In this document: piece by piece, positions 1 through 8,348 of the stretch | Position numbering within the stretch: the first letter of the stretch is position 1 | How the letters are laid out: every line of letters begins with the position of its first letter | Virus record (IMG/VR): IMGVR_UViG_3300030060_003743 | Location: 1-61,212 of that record | Length of the DNA: 61,212 nt | Source: a virus | Reading direction: 5' to 3' (one strand) | Notes under the pieces: model-generated | What the model was told of the DNA's origin: nothing | Seen by the model: the letters and a program-made list of their open reading frames with translations, nothing else | The model's database searches: none | Made by a program: the position numbers and the translations under genes

Positions 1-100
1 AGCCAAATAAATTCTTTTTACATTGTCGGCCATCTTGTACACAACAGACCATTGTAAAGGTGTAAAGTCCTGAGCTTCATCTAGAATCAAGACTTCTAGC
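1..100. repeat. Left copy of terminal overlap (circular join)
   Basis: This stretch is repeated at 61113-61212 with one difference, G at 99 against A at 61211. It lies inside the helicase reading frame in both places. Removing one copy and joining the ends restores a continuous helicase ORF. That is the signature of a circular or circularly permuted assembly, not of a biological terminal repeat, because phage terminal repeats rarely fall mid-gene at an assembly edge. The single mismatch could be population variation or an end error. Confidence 0.93.
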
Positions 101-693
101 GGCGGAAACTCAACTTCGTCTATTGCTCGTTGAATCATATCTGTAAAATCTATAAAAGATTGTTTTTTGTAATGCTCATAAGTTGCTATCTTTCTACAAA
201 ACACATCTAAACTATCTTTTTTATAAGACTCTTTTTTATACACGAGCCGTGGGTCTTGTAACATGTTTCTGGCTTTATCATACACACCCAACGACCAATC
301 TTTGTAGGTAAAGTTATCGTCAGCTAATCTTGCGTCAGAAGTTTTAATGAAACTATTTTCAAGAGCAAAGTCAATCATGCAATTCTTAGGATCAAATACC
401 TCTTCTTCAAAATACTGCCTACAATACTTATGTAAAGTTTTAAATCTTAAAAAATCATCTTCAGTGTATTTAGGAAATGCAGCTAAAGCTCTATCCCGAG
501 CCGTGTTAACTGCTTTGTTGGTAAAAGATATAAAAGCTATGCTTTGTGGATCTATATCTTTTTTTAGATAACCCTTCAACACTCTTTCAATAAGAGTGTG
601 CGTCTTACCTGTGCCAGGAGGACCAAAAATCTTAATGGTCTTCTTGTATATTTGTTTCTGCTTCTGCAGACCTGAATTTTTTGTGGTGGTCAT
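1..693 (-). CDS. UvrD/Rep-like SF1 DNA helicase, N-terminal part (continues at 60180-61212)
   Basis: This is the amino-terminal 230 or so residues of a superfamily-1 helicase that continues across the circular join into 60180-61112. Read on the minus strand from the ATG at 693, residues near 24-31 form a Walker A site, GPPGTGKT, followed by an SF1 motif Ia-like segment (FISFTNKA). The DExx box, LILDEAQDF, lies at the window edge near positions 55-85. Known SF1 helicases of this kind unwind DNA with 3'-5' polarity during replication or repair. The start overlaps the end of the primase gene by about 60 bases, suggesting cotranscription. The joined gene is 1626 bases, 541 residues, in frame. The match to SF1A is clear; the exact role in phage replication is inference. 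Confidence 0.9.
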   Translation of the reverse strand, partial: MTTTKNSGLQKQKQIYKKTIKIFGPPGTGKTHTLIERVLKGYLKKDIDPQSIAFISFTNKAVNTARDRALAAFPKYTEDDFLRFKTLHKYCRQYFEEEVFDPKNCMIDFALENSFIKTSDARLADDNFTYKDWSLGVYDKARNMLQDPRLVYKKESYKKDSLDVFCRKIATYEHYKKQSFIDFTDMIQRAIDEVEFPPLEVLILDEAQDFTPLQWSVVYKMADNVKRIYLA

Positions 694-2212
694 CGTCGAT
701 CTCACTTACTTTTTTAGATTTTTTAGGCTTTAACTTTGTATGACTTACAAACTCTGGCATTTCAACACACCAAACGTTTTTTTCTTTTTTAACATACTCT
801 TTACGAACACAACCGAGCATTCGCAGAGCATCTGAGGTAGTGCTAAATATCTTTGATCCTTTTTTCTTTAGAAAACTATCTAATGTAATTTTTTTAAAGT
901 AGCATACGTTTGTGTTGGTATCTAAAATAACGTAACCATCTTTTAATTTTTCAAATTTATCTTGTTCTATATGCGATTCAAAAAAATCTTTTAACATAGA
1001 ATACTTCTCTTCCTCTAGGGTATCTGCGTAAGCATGATCTTTATTTTCTACTGCTTGTTCTACAATACCTTTCATTAATAGTTCAAAAGGACTTGGCCCT
1101 TTTCTTGGTTTAGGTAACGTCATCCAAAATTTACCATACCTTAAAAGTTTTACCCTGAAAGCCTTTTCATCTTTCATGTCCTCTGGACTTACTATAACAT
1201 GTTGATTTTCATAGTCGAACTCATAATAAGTATTTTTAGGATCTCTAATATAAGTAATATTTTGAAAGTTATCTATGATTTCAGGAACTGCCTCACCGAT
1301 ACCTAACCTTCTTGATTTACACAAATCTTTATTACATATTGGTTGTAATTCAGGGTGTTTTGGTGGACATTGATATTCGTAACTAGACTTATGAACTGAC
1401 TTAGCCAGTGCACTCACTTCGTTTCTTTCTAATGGTTTAGTAAATACAGCTAAATTTCTTTGCTGCGCTATCTCTTCAATTTGTTGCATGGACAGAGACG
1501 TGGTTTTTTTCATTTCTAAAACCAATATGTTAAATAAATAGTTATTACGATTATTAGAGGACCAACCTTCTTGTATTAATTTTTGCACACAAGGTGGGTA
1601 ATGACTCCAATCAGATTCAATATCATATTCTTGTACTCTATAATTATAAAAATCTTCCGGAGATATTTTTTTTTCTTCAGCTATCTCTAAAAATCTACCT
1701 GCCATAACAGGATTATTTCTATCGTCAAACGCAAATTCCATAGAAGAATTCATGTTGAAATAAGGCATGTTTAACATTTTGTTGCATGGAAACACCTCTA
1801 AAGCTTGAAAATACTGTGTGTTGATAGCATTAAGTTTTTTTAAAACTTTGTTGGTTTCTGCCGGCTCTGATAAAAATATAAATATGTGTAAACCACCAGA
1901 CTTCGACCTGACAGCTACCAAAGGTAAATTGTATTTATTTATAATATCTACATATTTTTTTTCTGAATAACTTTTATAATTATGAGGATCTACGTCTATA
2001 CATCCCCAAACGCACTTACCGTTTTTTTCAGGTTTAATACCAATTCTAATAGAACCATCTAAATGCTGCTTCCATAAAGATTCAGTGACTGGTTCATGAA
2101 TAGTCTGATATTGTGCGGATTTCTTCCCCCTCTCGTCGTCCTCACCCGTAAGTGAGGACTTGAGATAACAGGTATCATCTCCCGCAAATAATGTTAAAAA
2201 TTTGCGGTTCAT
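632..2212 (-). CDS. Archaeo-eukaryotic primase (TOTE-type AEP), 526 aa
   Basis: This is probably the phage DNA primase, making primers for the family A polymerase at 58319-60187. The N-terminal half matches the AEP domain known from TOTE systems: metal-binding IDVD at residues 72-75 and an SGGLHIF strand at 105-111 giving the catalytic histidine 109. A Cys-containing CKSRRLGIG segment near residue 300 resembles the linker cysteine motif of PrimPol-type proteins. The C-terminal 200 residues are lysine-rich and unassigned. No helicase domain is fused to it, but SF1 and SNF2-like helicases flank it. It starts three bases after the upstream gene stops (2215). No DnaG or T7-type primase is visible elsewhere in the window. 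Family assignment rests on motif order, not on a search. Confidence 0.8.
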   Translation of the reverse strand: MNRKFLTLFAGDDTCYLKSSLTGEDDERGKKSAQYQTIHEPVTESLWKQHLDGSIRIGIKPEKNGKCVWGCIDVDPHNYKSYSEKKYVDIINKYNLPLVAVRSKSGGLHIFIFLSEPAETNKVLKKLNAINTQYFQALEVFPCNKMLNMPYFNMNSSMEFAFDDRNNPVMAGRFLEIAEEKKISPEDFYNYRVQEYDIESDWSHYPPCVQKLIQEGWSSNNRNNYLFNILVLEMKKTTSLSMQQIEEIAQQRNLAVFTKPLERNEVSALAKSVHKSSYEYQCPPKHPELQPICNKDLCKSRRLGIGEAVPEIIDNFQNITYIRDPKNTYYEFDYENQHVIVSPEDMKDEKAFRVKLLRYGKFWMTLPKPRKGPSPFELLMKGIVEQAVENKDHAYADTLEEEKYSMLKDFFESHIEQDKFEKLKDGYVILDTNTNVCYFKKITLDSFLKKKGSKIFSTTSDALRMLGCVRKEYVKKEKNVWCVEMPEFVSHTKLKPKKSKKVSEIDDDHHKKFRSAEAETNIQEDH

Positions 2213-2214
2213 GA

Positions 2215-3057
2215 TTAAAATACAACTTTGTCTTCTTCTTTAGTCTCGGACTTTAGTTGCTTGCTTTGTGCCGTAATTACTTCTTCCACCTTATCAAAGT
2301 CAACTTTGTTGAATATGTCAAACTCCTTAGCACTTAAATAAAAGTCCTTAGTCATTCTACATATCTCTGCATCATCAGCTGACTTAACAGGCTCTAGATG
2401 ACGATCAAACTCTATGGACCAACCTGGCCAATTACCTTTGTTATTAGATTCTTGAACCGTGGTTAACCTATAGATAGTCGCCCAACTAGGTGGGTTGAAA
2501 AAGCCTTTTGAACCCTGAACTCTTTTAGATGCCATTTGAGCATTCCAAAGTTTAGACTTCTTTTTCTGTGTAGATTTCATGGTGATCAAAGCACTTTCTA
2601 TTGGTACATAATCTTCATTTAAAATGTACACAAAGTGATTGCCGGTATCCTCTACGTAATTACCATTGGGTAGTCGATCCCTACCATCGTCACCTCTTGA
2701 GGTTTGCGATAGTATTTGTGGATCGATATGTATGTTAATAGGTCTGCCAGGAGAATCTCCACGGTCAGCCCACTCGTTAAAAGTGTTAACATACAAACAA
2801 GGCACAACTAGCATACCGTCCTTGCCTCGGTAGATAGAACTGGTAACTTCATTGTAGATGTCACCAACCTTAGCATCTTCGTTATACTTTGCGTCTTGTG
2901 GGTTTAAGACAGGAGAGTTACTACTTAATAATTTTAAGATAGGTAACTTCATGTCTCGTGCGGTAATGTTTTCAGTGCCTTGACCAGCGTACTGCTCAAA
3001 GTCACTGGCGACCATTACTTCTCCGCCTTGCTTCGTCTTACTTACTGCTTTCGTCAT
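2215..3057 (-). CDS. Conserved hypothetical replication-region protein, 280 aa
   Basis: No catalytic motif was recognised. The protein begins with a short basic leader (MTKAVSKTKQGGEV), then a mostly beta-rich, tryptophan-containing middle (residues 60-200), and ends with an acidic lysine/glutamate tail (KEEDKVVF). An acidic tail on a beta-rich body placed next to a primase is the layout of many phage single-stranded DNA-binding proteins, so an SSB role is a reasonable guess but not shown. It sits between a coiled-coil protein (3067-3600) and the primase with gaps of 2-9 bases, so it is very likely in the same operon, driven from the promoter near 3631-3659. Confidence 0.7.
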   Translation of the reverse strand: MTKAVSKTKQGGEVMVASDFEQYAGQGTENITARDMKLPILKLLSSNSPVLNPQDAKYNEDAKVGDIYNEVTSSIYRGKDGMLVVPCLYVNTFNEWADRGDSPGRPINIHIDPQILSQTSRGDDGRDRLPNGNYVEDTGNHFVYILNEDYVPIESALITMKSTQKKKSKLWNAQMASKRVQGSKGFFNPPSWATIYRLTTVQESNNKGNWPGWSIEFDRHLEPVKSADDAEICRMTKDFYLSAKEFDIFNKVDFDKVEEVITAQSKQLKSETKEEDKVVF

Positions 3058-3066
3058 TTTTACTCC

Positions 3067-3600
3067 TTACTTGATAGTAGTTTTGTTTGCGACGTAAACC
3101 CCAAAAAGATCCATAGGAACCGAACGGCCTTTTTCAATCTCTGTTTTAACATAAGATTTAAGAGTCATTGGTTCCACTTTCATTTTTTGAGATACATTGA
3201 GTTTTCTTTCCACTAGCTCCTCTACAAGAGCAGTAGCTACCGCATCTTCAGATTTACCAAAGTTTAAAGAAACAATGTTTTTTATCATGTCCCCTGCATC
3301 ATTCTCACGAAGCCAATCAAAAGCTTCGTCTCTCTTAGATTCAGGGATCCTAGCAGCGTAAAATTGACTGACTTTAACAGTTTTACCGTCTTCAGTCTTA
3401 ATCATAGATACGCCAGCTTCTTGCATCAGATTAGGAATAACTTCTTCAGAAATAGTTTTTTCTTCTTCCTTAAGATGTTTTAGAACTTCTTCCGTTTTTT
3501 CTATTTCTTTCTGAGTCTCTAATAACTTGTTGCAAGATTTAGAGATGTCTTTCAACTTCCCTGTGTCTACCGATAAGGCAGATTCTGCTTCTAAGTCCAT
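3067..3600 (-). CDS. Coiled-coil hypothetical protein, 177 aa
   Basis: This is the first gene of the leftward replication operon. Residues 15-60 form a long glutamate/lysine-rich heptad-like helix (KEIEKTEEVLKHLKEEE), followed by a compact region ending near residue 170. No enzyme motif is seen. A strong ribosome-binding site (GGAGGTCCT read on the minus strand) precedes the ATG at 3600. The operon promoter TTGACA-N17-TATTGT lies 31-59 bases upstream. The position suggests an accessory protein for replication or recombination; nothing in the sequence fixes its function. Confidence 0.68.
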   Translation of the reverse strand: MDLEAESALSVDTGKLKDISKSCNKLLETQKEIEKTEEVLKHLKEEEKTISEEVIPNLMQEAGVSMIKTEDGKTVKVSQFYAARIPESKRDEAFDWLRENDAGDMIKNIVSLNFGKSEDAVATALVEELVERKLNVSQKMKVEPMTLKSYVKTEIEKGRSVPMDLFGVYVANKTTIK

Positions 3601-3630
3601 AGGACCTCCTATATAATTTATAGAAACTAA

Positions 3631-3659
3631 ACAATAATATTAATATATTGCATTGTCAA
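3631..3659 (-). promoter_or_regulatory. Sigma70-like promoter for the leftward replication operon
   Basis: On the minus strand, TTGACA (3654-3659) is followed by 17 bases and TATTGT (3631-3636), ahead of the gene starting at 3600. It overlaps a second promoter facing the other way (3648-3676), so the two transcription units may be controlled together. This is a sequence match only. Confidence 0.6.
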
Positions 3660-3676
3660 CAAATAAATACTATTAT
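3648..3676 (+). promoter_or_regulatory. Sigma70-like promoter for the SNF2-like helicase
   Basis: On the plus strand, TTGCAT (3648-3653), a 17-base spacer and TATTAT (3671-3676) precede the ATG at 3709, with GGAG as ribosome-binding site 6-9 bases before it. Its -35 region overlaps the -35 region of the leftward promoter. RNA polymerase could therefore fire in only one direction at a time. Confidence 0.5.
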
Positions 3677-3708
3677 TCCTATAAATTATTAGAAAAATTG
3701 GAGCTAAT

Positions 3709-5121
3709 ATGGAATATAAGTATAAGACCGAACCCTTTGAACACCAGAGAAAGGCTTTATCTGAGGGCGCAAACAAGCATAATTACGCTTACCTCATGGA
3801 AATGGGCACAGGAAAAACTAAAGTTTGTATTGATAACATGGCACACTTGTGGCTACAAGACAAAATATCTTTAGTTTTAGTTGTTGCTCCTAACTCAGTT
3901 TACCAAAATTGGAAAACAGAAATAGAAAAGCACTGTCCTGTAGAAACTAATATACACGTTTACAAGATAGATAAAAACAAAAATTTTAAAATAGACGTAG
4001 AAAAGTTAAATTTTTTGCTTATAAACGTCGAGGCTTTTAGCCATAAATCAGGATTTGATTTTATTAACCCGATCGTTTACACCCATTGTGACGAAATGTG
4101 CATGGTGGTTGACGAGTCTACTACCATTAAAAATAGGAAAGCAAAAAGAACTAAAACTATAATAGAGGTAGGTCAAAACGTGGTTTATAAACGTATTTTG
4201 ACTGGCTCTCCAGTAACGAAATCTCCGTTAGATTTGTTTAGTCAATGTCAGTTTTTATCTAATGCCATACTAGGAACTGATAATTATTTTGTTTTTAGGG
4301 CAAGGCATTGCGCCATGAAACACATAGCTTTGCCAGGCAGAAACGTGCAGATACCCCTAATAACTCATTACATGAATCTTGAGGACATAGAGCATAGACT
4401 TAAAAATTATTCTTATCGAGTTAAAAAAGAAGAGTGTTTAAAGCTGCCAGACAAGATATATCAAAAAAGATTTGTGCAGTTGAAAGGAGAGCAGTTGGCG
4501 GTATATGTTACTCTAAAAAAACATGCCAGAGCTTTATTTGAGGATCAAGAAGTAAGTTATAATAATAAGTTAACTGAAATAATTAAGTTGACGCAGGTCT
4601 GCAATGGTTTTTTAAAATCAGATGAAGGTGTCATATCAGATTTAGGCAATGCAAAATTGCAAGAGCTTTTAAATATTTTAGATGAGCTAGATGGTAAAGC
4701 TATAATTTGGGCAGATTACATACACAATATAGAACAAATTAAAGAAAAATTAGATAAAGTATATGGAGAAGGCAGTAGTGTTACCATATATGGTGACGTT
4801 TCTATACAAGACAGAGAAAAAGCCATCAAAGACTTTCAAACATTAGACGAGGTTAGATTTATTGTGGGTAACCCTACCGTGGGTGGGTATGGTTTAAACT
4901 TAACTAAGGCATCCACTGTCATTTATTTTTCAAATAATTTTAATCTAGAAACTAGACTTCAATCAGAAGACAGAGCTCACCGCATAGGGCAAGAAAAAAA
5001 TGTAACTTACATAGACATCATAGCTGAAAAAACTATAGATGAATTTATAATTAGTCTTTTAAATAAAAAATTAAAGATTAGTGCGGAGACTTTAGGTGAA
5101 GAAGTTTTATCGTATTTATAG
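3709..5121 (+). CDS. SNF2/DEAD-like superfamily-2 helicase, 470 aa
   Basis: This is an SF2 ATPase of the SNF2/HepA type, expected to translocate on duplex DNA using ATP. The Walker A site is GTGKT at residues 33-37, and the Walker B box is VVDEST around 133-138. The C-terminal lobe ends with the SNF2 motif VI pattern SEDRAHRIGQ. The length is that of a bare two-lobe core with no accessory domains, as in many phage versions. It is one of only three rightward genes in the genome, has its own promoter, and ends in a terminator-like hairpin against the convergent exonuclease gene. A role in replication restart, recombination or displacing host proteins is inferred from family and neighbours. Confidence 0.9.
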   Translation: MEYKYKTEPFEHQRKALSEGANKHNYAYLMEMGTGKTKVCIDNMAHLWLQDKISLVLVVAPNSVYQNWKTEIEKHCPVETNIHVYKIDKNKNFKIDVEKLNFLLINVEAFSHKSGFDFINPIVYTHCDEMCMVVDESTTIKNRKAKRTKTIIEVGQNVVYKRILTGSPVTKSPLDLFSQCQFLSNAILGTDNYFVFRARHCAMKHIALPGRNVQIPLITHYMNLEDIEHRLKNYSYRVKKEECLKLPDKIYQKRFVQLKGEQLAVYVTLKKHARALFEDQEVSYNNKLTEIIKLTQVCNGFLKSDEGVISDLGNAKLQELLNILDELDGKAIIWADYIHNIEQIKEKLDKVYGEGSSVTIYGDVSIQDREKAIKDFQTLDEVRFIVGNPTVGGYGLNLTKASTVIYFSNNFNLETRLQSEDRAHRIGQEKNVTYIDIIAEKTIDEFIISLLNKKLKISAETLGEEVLSYL

Positions 5122-5162
5122 GTAAATTTAGGGGGTACTAACGGGTCGGGTAACCTCTAAAA

Positions 5163-5197
5163 AGCTCTATATGAGCCTCTCAGGAGCTCGTTTTTTT
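5163..5197 (+). terminator. Probable intrinsic terminator of the SNF2-like gene
   Basis: After the helicase stop, a GC-rich imperfect stem (GAGC at 173-176 of the block with GCTC at 186-189, alternative pairing AGCTC/GAGCT) is followed by GTTTTTTT. It overlaps the last codons of the convergent exonuclease gene. The stem is imperfect, so confidence is moderate. Confidence 0.5.
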
Positions 5198-5905
5198 CAT
5201 GATTTTGCGAAAATCTTGCATTTTCTCCAACCATTTGTCTTCATACTCTTTTAACATGGTTTCGCTCATAACGTACTTTTGAAACACTAAATCTTTGGTG
5301 CATATTAAAATTAGACCTTGACGTATGTCTCCATACTGTAATTTGTGAGCCAAAGAGTAAGCACCAATTTGGTAAAAATAATCTTCAATCCATTCTTCTC
5401 TTTTAGGTTTATTGCTTTGTTTAAAATCTGCAATTGTAGGCTTACTCGCATATTCACATATTAAATCTGAAGAGCCAGCCCATTGATCTTTATATGCTAA
5501 ACTTACTTCAGTTCCATAAACTCTAGAAAGATCTTGTAAATTTTCAATAATGGTATGAGCCATCATTCTTGGAAGACTTCCCTCTTTAGATAAATTAAAA
5601 TACCCCTGACCATTCATATACTGTTCTAAAACATAGTGCATTTCTGTGCCTCTAGTTGCAGCCTGGCTCGTGATTCGTGCGGCTTCTTCATGGCCTATTC
5701 GATCTCGCCACCTTTGAAGTCCTTGTTTTTTTTCTTTAGACTGTGTGGTGGTTAATATAGTAGTAACACTAGGAACTTTTTTGCCATCCACATCGTAAGT
5801 TCTAAAATTGTCGCCATCGTCTCTACTGTAAAAACCGTAATTAAACTTGTTATCTTTTATAAAATCACTTACCGTAAAAACTTGGTCATTTCTCGTCAAT
5901 ATCAT
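5180..5905 (-). CDS. PD-(D/E)XK exonuclease (RecB/Cas4-like), 241 aa
   Basis: This is a nuclease of the PD-(D/E)XK fold, probably a DNA exonuclease used in recombination or host DNA degradation. The metal-binding set is visible in order: H90 (TEMHYVLEQY), E133, D147 in AGSSDLI, and D160-F-K162 in IADFKQ, followed by the QIGAY motif (Q179, Y183) typical of RecB/lambda-exonuclease relatives. The length matches single-domain phage versions. It overlaps the dehydrogenase gene upstream by 20 bases (5886-5905), so the two are translated from one message. Whether it pairs with an annealing protein is unknown; no clear RecT/Erf was found. Confidence 0.85.
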   Translation of the reverse strand: MILTRNDQVFTVSDFIKDNKFNYGFYSRDDGDNFRTYDVDGKKVPSVTTILTTTQSKEKKQGLQRWRDRIGHEEAARITSQAATRGTEMHYVLEQYMNGQGYFNLSKEGSLPRMMAHTIIENLQDLSRVYGTEVSLAYKDQWAGSSDLICEYASKPTIADFKQSNKPKREEWIEDYFYQIGAYSLAHKLQYGDIRQGLILICTKDLVFQKYVMSETMLKEYEDKWLEKMQDFRKIMKKTSS

Positions 5906-6644
5906 TTTTTATATCTTTATTATATTTTATAATTTCTGCGATTATACTAAGGTCCACCTCATAATACAAAGCGGAGCATCTTATGGCTTCAACGTCTTTT
6001 GGAAAACAAGGTCCGCCAAAACCCCGATCTTTAGTGACAAGCGTGTGGCTGGCATTTATTCTTTTATCTAAAGCAACACCTTTACGAACATTATCAAAAT
6101 CTATGCCTGACGCTTTACAAAAATCATAAACTTGATTGAAAAAACTAACTTTTGTCGCTAAAAAAGCGTTTCTAAAATATTTAACAGCTATTAGTTCTTC
6201 TGGGTCTGCTGTTATTATGTGAGGGCAACTAGGAAATATTTCTTTAAACAATTTAATCCAAAACGATACTTCTTTTCCTCCAATCATTATGTGTTCTTGT
6301 TGGCGAATGTCATCCAAAGCTTTGTCTGCTCTTAAAAATTCAGGAGAGTATGCAATTTTTTTGTCAAACTTATCATTAATATATGACCAGCCCTGCACTG
6401 ATATGGTGCTTTTAATTAATATAGGCACATCAGGGCAATCTTCTAAAACATCTGTTACGTGAAGCATGTTACAAGCACCGGCAAGACCTTTTGGTGTTGG
6501 CACGCAAATAACAACAGCGTCTACATCCGAACTAATTTTTTTGTCGTAATGTTTTGGATCTATTATTTGAGTTTCGTGATAGTTTTGTAAAACAGCAGCG
6601 TAGGCTCTACCTACGTGACCGTAACCAGCTATGCCTATTTTCAT
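5886..6644 (-). CDS. Short UDP-glucose/GDP-mannose dehydrogenase-like protein, 252 aa
   Basis: The N-terminal NAD-binding Rossmann motif GIAGYGHVGRAYA is at residues 4-16, and the substrate-oxidising cysteine lies in GGPCFPKD (C213). The conserved lysine and asparagine of the central helix are in AVKYFRNAF (K155). Full-length family members are about 390-440 residues with a C-terminal UDP-binding domain. This one stops after the central domain, so it is either a minimal form or has lost UDP-sugar specificity. If active it would oxidise a nucleotide sugar to a uronic acid, which fits the two phage glycosyltransferases at 17478-19209. Start and stop overlap neighbours by 1 and 20 bases. Confidence 0.85.
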   Translation of the reverse strand: MKIGIAGYGHVGRAYAAVLQNYHETQIIDPKHYDKKISSDVDAVVICVPTPKGLAGACNMLHVTDVLEDCPDVPILIKSTISVQGWSYINDKFDKKIAYSPEFLRADKALDDIRQQEHIMIGGKEVSFWIKLFKEIFPSCPHIITADPEELIAVKYFRNAFLATKVSFFNQVYDFCKASGIDFDNVRKGVALDKRINASHTLVTKDRGFGGPCFPKDVEAIRCSALYYEVDLSIIAEIIKYNKDIKNDIDEK

Positions 6645-6997
6645 TATTGTCCTAGTGGATTATCGTCTTTAAGTATATCGTAAACTTTAGCTAATTCTCT
6701 TTCCATCCAACCAGCTAGTTTATCTTCCATATCTTTCATTTCTACATCTAATTTTTCAATACCTTCGTACAATTCTGTGGTAGATTTGTTGTTAAACTGA
6801 ACTCGTTCCTCAACTGCAACCAGTCTTTCCTGTAACTGAGAAGTATCTGTTGCCACAAAATTTTTAACGGCTTCTTCTGTATGTTCCACTCTCGTAGCTA
6901 AATTGGCGACCCAATAGACTGTTGAACCTATCGGCACTATCGCCCCCAAAACTAGACTCAAAAGTAATCCCGACGAGATCGTAAGAGTTTTGTTCAT
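6644..6997 (-). CDS. Membrane-anchored coiled-coil protein, 117 aa
   Basis: The N-terminus carries one clear transmembrane segment (residues 8-31, LLLSLVLGAIVPIGSTVYWV), followed by a long charged coiled coil (residues 35-105). This is the layout of XhlA-like or spanin-like phage lysis accessory proteins; a similar but shorter protein lies at 8766-8993. A good ribosome-binding site, AGGAGATGATTT, precedes the ATG at 6997, which lies inside the end of the upstream gene in another frame (134-base overlap). Role in lysis is inference. Confidence 0.65.
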   Translation of the reverse strand: MNKTLTISSGLLLSLVLGAIVPIGSTVYWVANLATRVEHTEEAVKNFVATDTSQLQERLVAVEERVQFNNKSTTELYEGIEKLDVEMKDMEDKLAGWMERELAKVYDILKDDNPLGQ

Positions 6998-8348
6998 AAA
7001 TCATCTCCTGTTGTATGGACAACGTTTCTGTTATTTTAATCGTATCTTGCATAACTTGCAAATATACTGCTGGTAACAATATTTGACCCAAAGAATCAAC
7101 GCTAATTACCTTAGATTTAGTTTCGCTTTTAGTTGTTTTAGCCACAGTTTTAACCTTTGGTTTAGGCTTATCTTTTTTGACGGTGGACTTTTTAGAATCA
7201 TTTTTCTTTTTAGACTTGTCGTTTTTAGGTTTACTTTTTTTGACGACTTTACTTTCATCACTTTTGATTTCGGTTTCGTCACTGTTTGATAACTCGCTTG
7301 TTGCATCAGTTTCATTCTCTGTTGTTGTCTCTTCTGATTCATTTAATGTGCTCTCCGTATTTTCTATTTTTTCTTCATTAATGCTTTCATCTATCTCGGG
7401 TACTTCTATTTCTACAATTTCTTGAGTTACTTCAACCTCAGATACGGGATTTAAGTCACTTACATCAGGAAGTTCAACTGATGTTATAGGGGCAACTACA
7501 AGTTCAGGCATATCTACTTCAACAGGCACATCAATAGTGGTGGGGATATTTACACTAACAGGTGTTATTTCAATAATTGGCTGTTCTAATATTATTTCAT
7601 TAGTAACAGACATTTCTAAATCAAGTCCGCCAACAATAGAGTTGGTTATCTCTTGCTCAACTATTTGTTCTATTACGGGCTCAACAATGACAGTTTGTTC
7701 TATTACGGGCTCAACAATGACAGGTGTAATTACAACAGGTTCTACTATCGGAGCTACATATTGTTCTGTGGTTACAGTAAAATTCAAATTGTCGATGATA
7801 GGCCCATACCAGTTACTGCTGTTACCTGTATCATTACCCGTGATTGTCAGATTAAGTGAGGTATCGTCTGTATTGAAATCGCCTGTTACATCTTTAGTAA
7901 AAGAATAGCTTTCCCAGCCATCTTCATATGGCACAGCTACAGATTCAGATATTACCTCTATTTCAGTTGCACTTTCAATGGTAATGGTAGACACCACCGT
8001 ATCATCAGCCCCAGCATTACACCATTCACTGCCTGAGTTACCACAACCGATGGAATCAAAATTCATATTAATTTCTTTAATTAAATGATTTTCCGGTAAA
8101 CTGGATGTATCAACATCTTGACTTATGTTACCACCTTGATACCTAAATCTTACACTTTTAGATGCTGAACCAGAATAAGTCGCAGGGTCTCTTTTGACCT
8201 TATCTTGGTTATTATCAGACAACTCCCAGCCATTGGTATCAGTTGTAAAATTTGGATTATTGAGTAGGTTGTCCGTAGTCGTTGACTCGGCGTGGCTTAC
8301 TGATATTGATGCGAATGCCAGGAGCATCCACAAGGTTACCTTGTTCAT
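6864..8348 (-). CDS. Exported low-complexity protein with possible carbohydrate-binding module, 494 aa
   Basis: Residues 1-20 form a Sec signal peptide with an SHA cleavage site. Residues 25-195 look like a beta-sandwich carbohydrate-binding module (NPNFTTDTNGWEL start, DNLNFTV end). Then come Val/Pro/Glu repeats built on VIVEPVIEQ, an acidic Ser/Glu/Thr stretch, and a Lys-rich block near 360-415 (KKSKPKNDKSKK). A signal peptide is uncommon for phage virion proteins; the product may act in the periplasm or outer membrane of the infected cell. Both ends overlap neighbours out of frame (92 and 134 bases). No family name is proposed. Confidence 0.65.
   Translation of the reverse strand: MNKVTLWMLLAFASISVSHAESTTTDNLLNNPNFTTDTNGWELSDNNQDKVKRDPATYSGSASKSVRFRYQGGNISQDVDTSSLPENHLIKEINMNFDSIGCGNSGSEWCNAGADDTVVSTITIESATEIEVISESVAVPYEDGWESYSFTKDVTGDFNTDDTSLNLTITGNDTGNSSNWYGPIIDNLNFTVTTEQYVAPIVEPVVITPVIVEPVIEQTVIVEPVIEQIVEQEITNSIVGGLDLEMSVTNEIILEQPIIEITPVSVNIPTTIDVPVEVDMPELVVAPITSVELPDVSDLNPVSEVEVTQEIVEIEVPEIDESINEEKIENTESTLNESEETTTENETDATSELSNSDETEIKSDESKVVKKSKPKNDKSKKKNDSKKSTVKKDKPKPKVKTVAKTTKSETKSKVISVDSLGQILLPAVYLQVMQDTIKITETLSIQQEMIYEQNSYDLVGITFESSFGGDSADRFNSLLGRQFSYESGTYRRSR
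7664..7723 (-). repeat. Tandem 30-bp repeat, two copies, in the low-complexity gene
   Basis: Two perfect 30-base copies (7664-7693 and 7694-7723) encode the repeated VEPVIEQ-type unit. Perfect identity at DNA level points to recent duplication by slippage or recombination. Confidence 0.85.

Noticed and set aside
7083-7425. Several open frames over the Lys/Glu-rich region of the exported protein gene
   Set aside because: Low-complexity coding DNA creates long frames on both strands; only the minus-strand gene has a signal peptide and flanking coupling.
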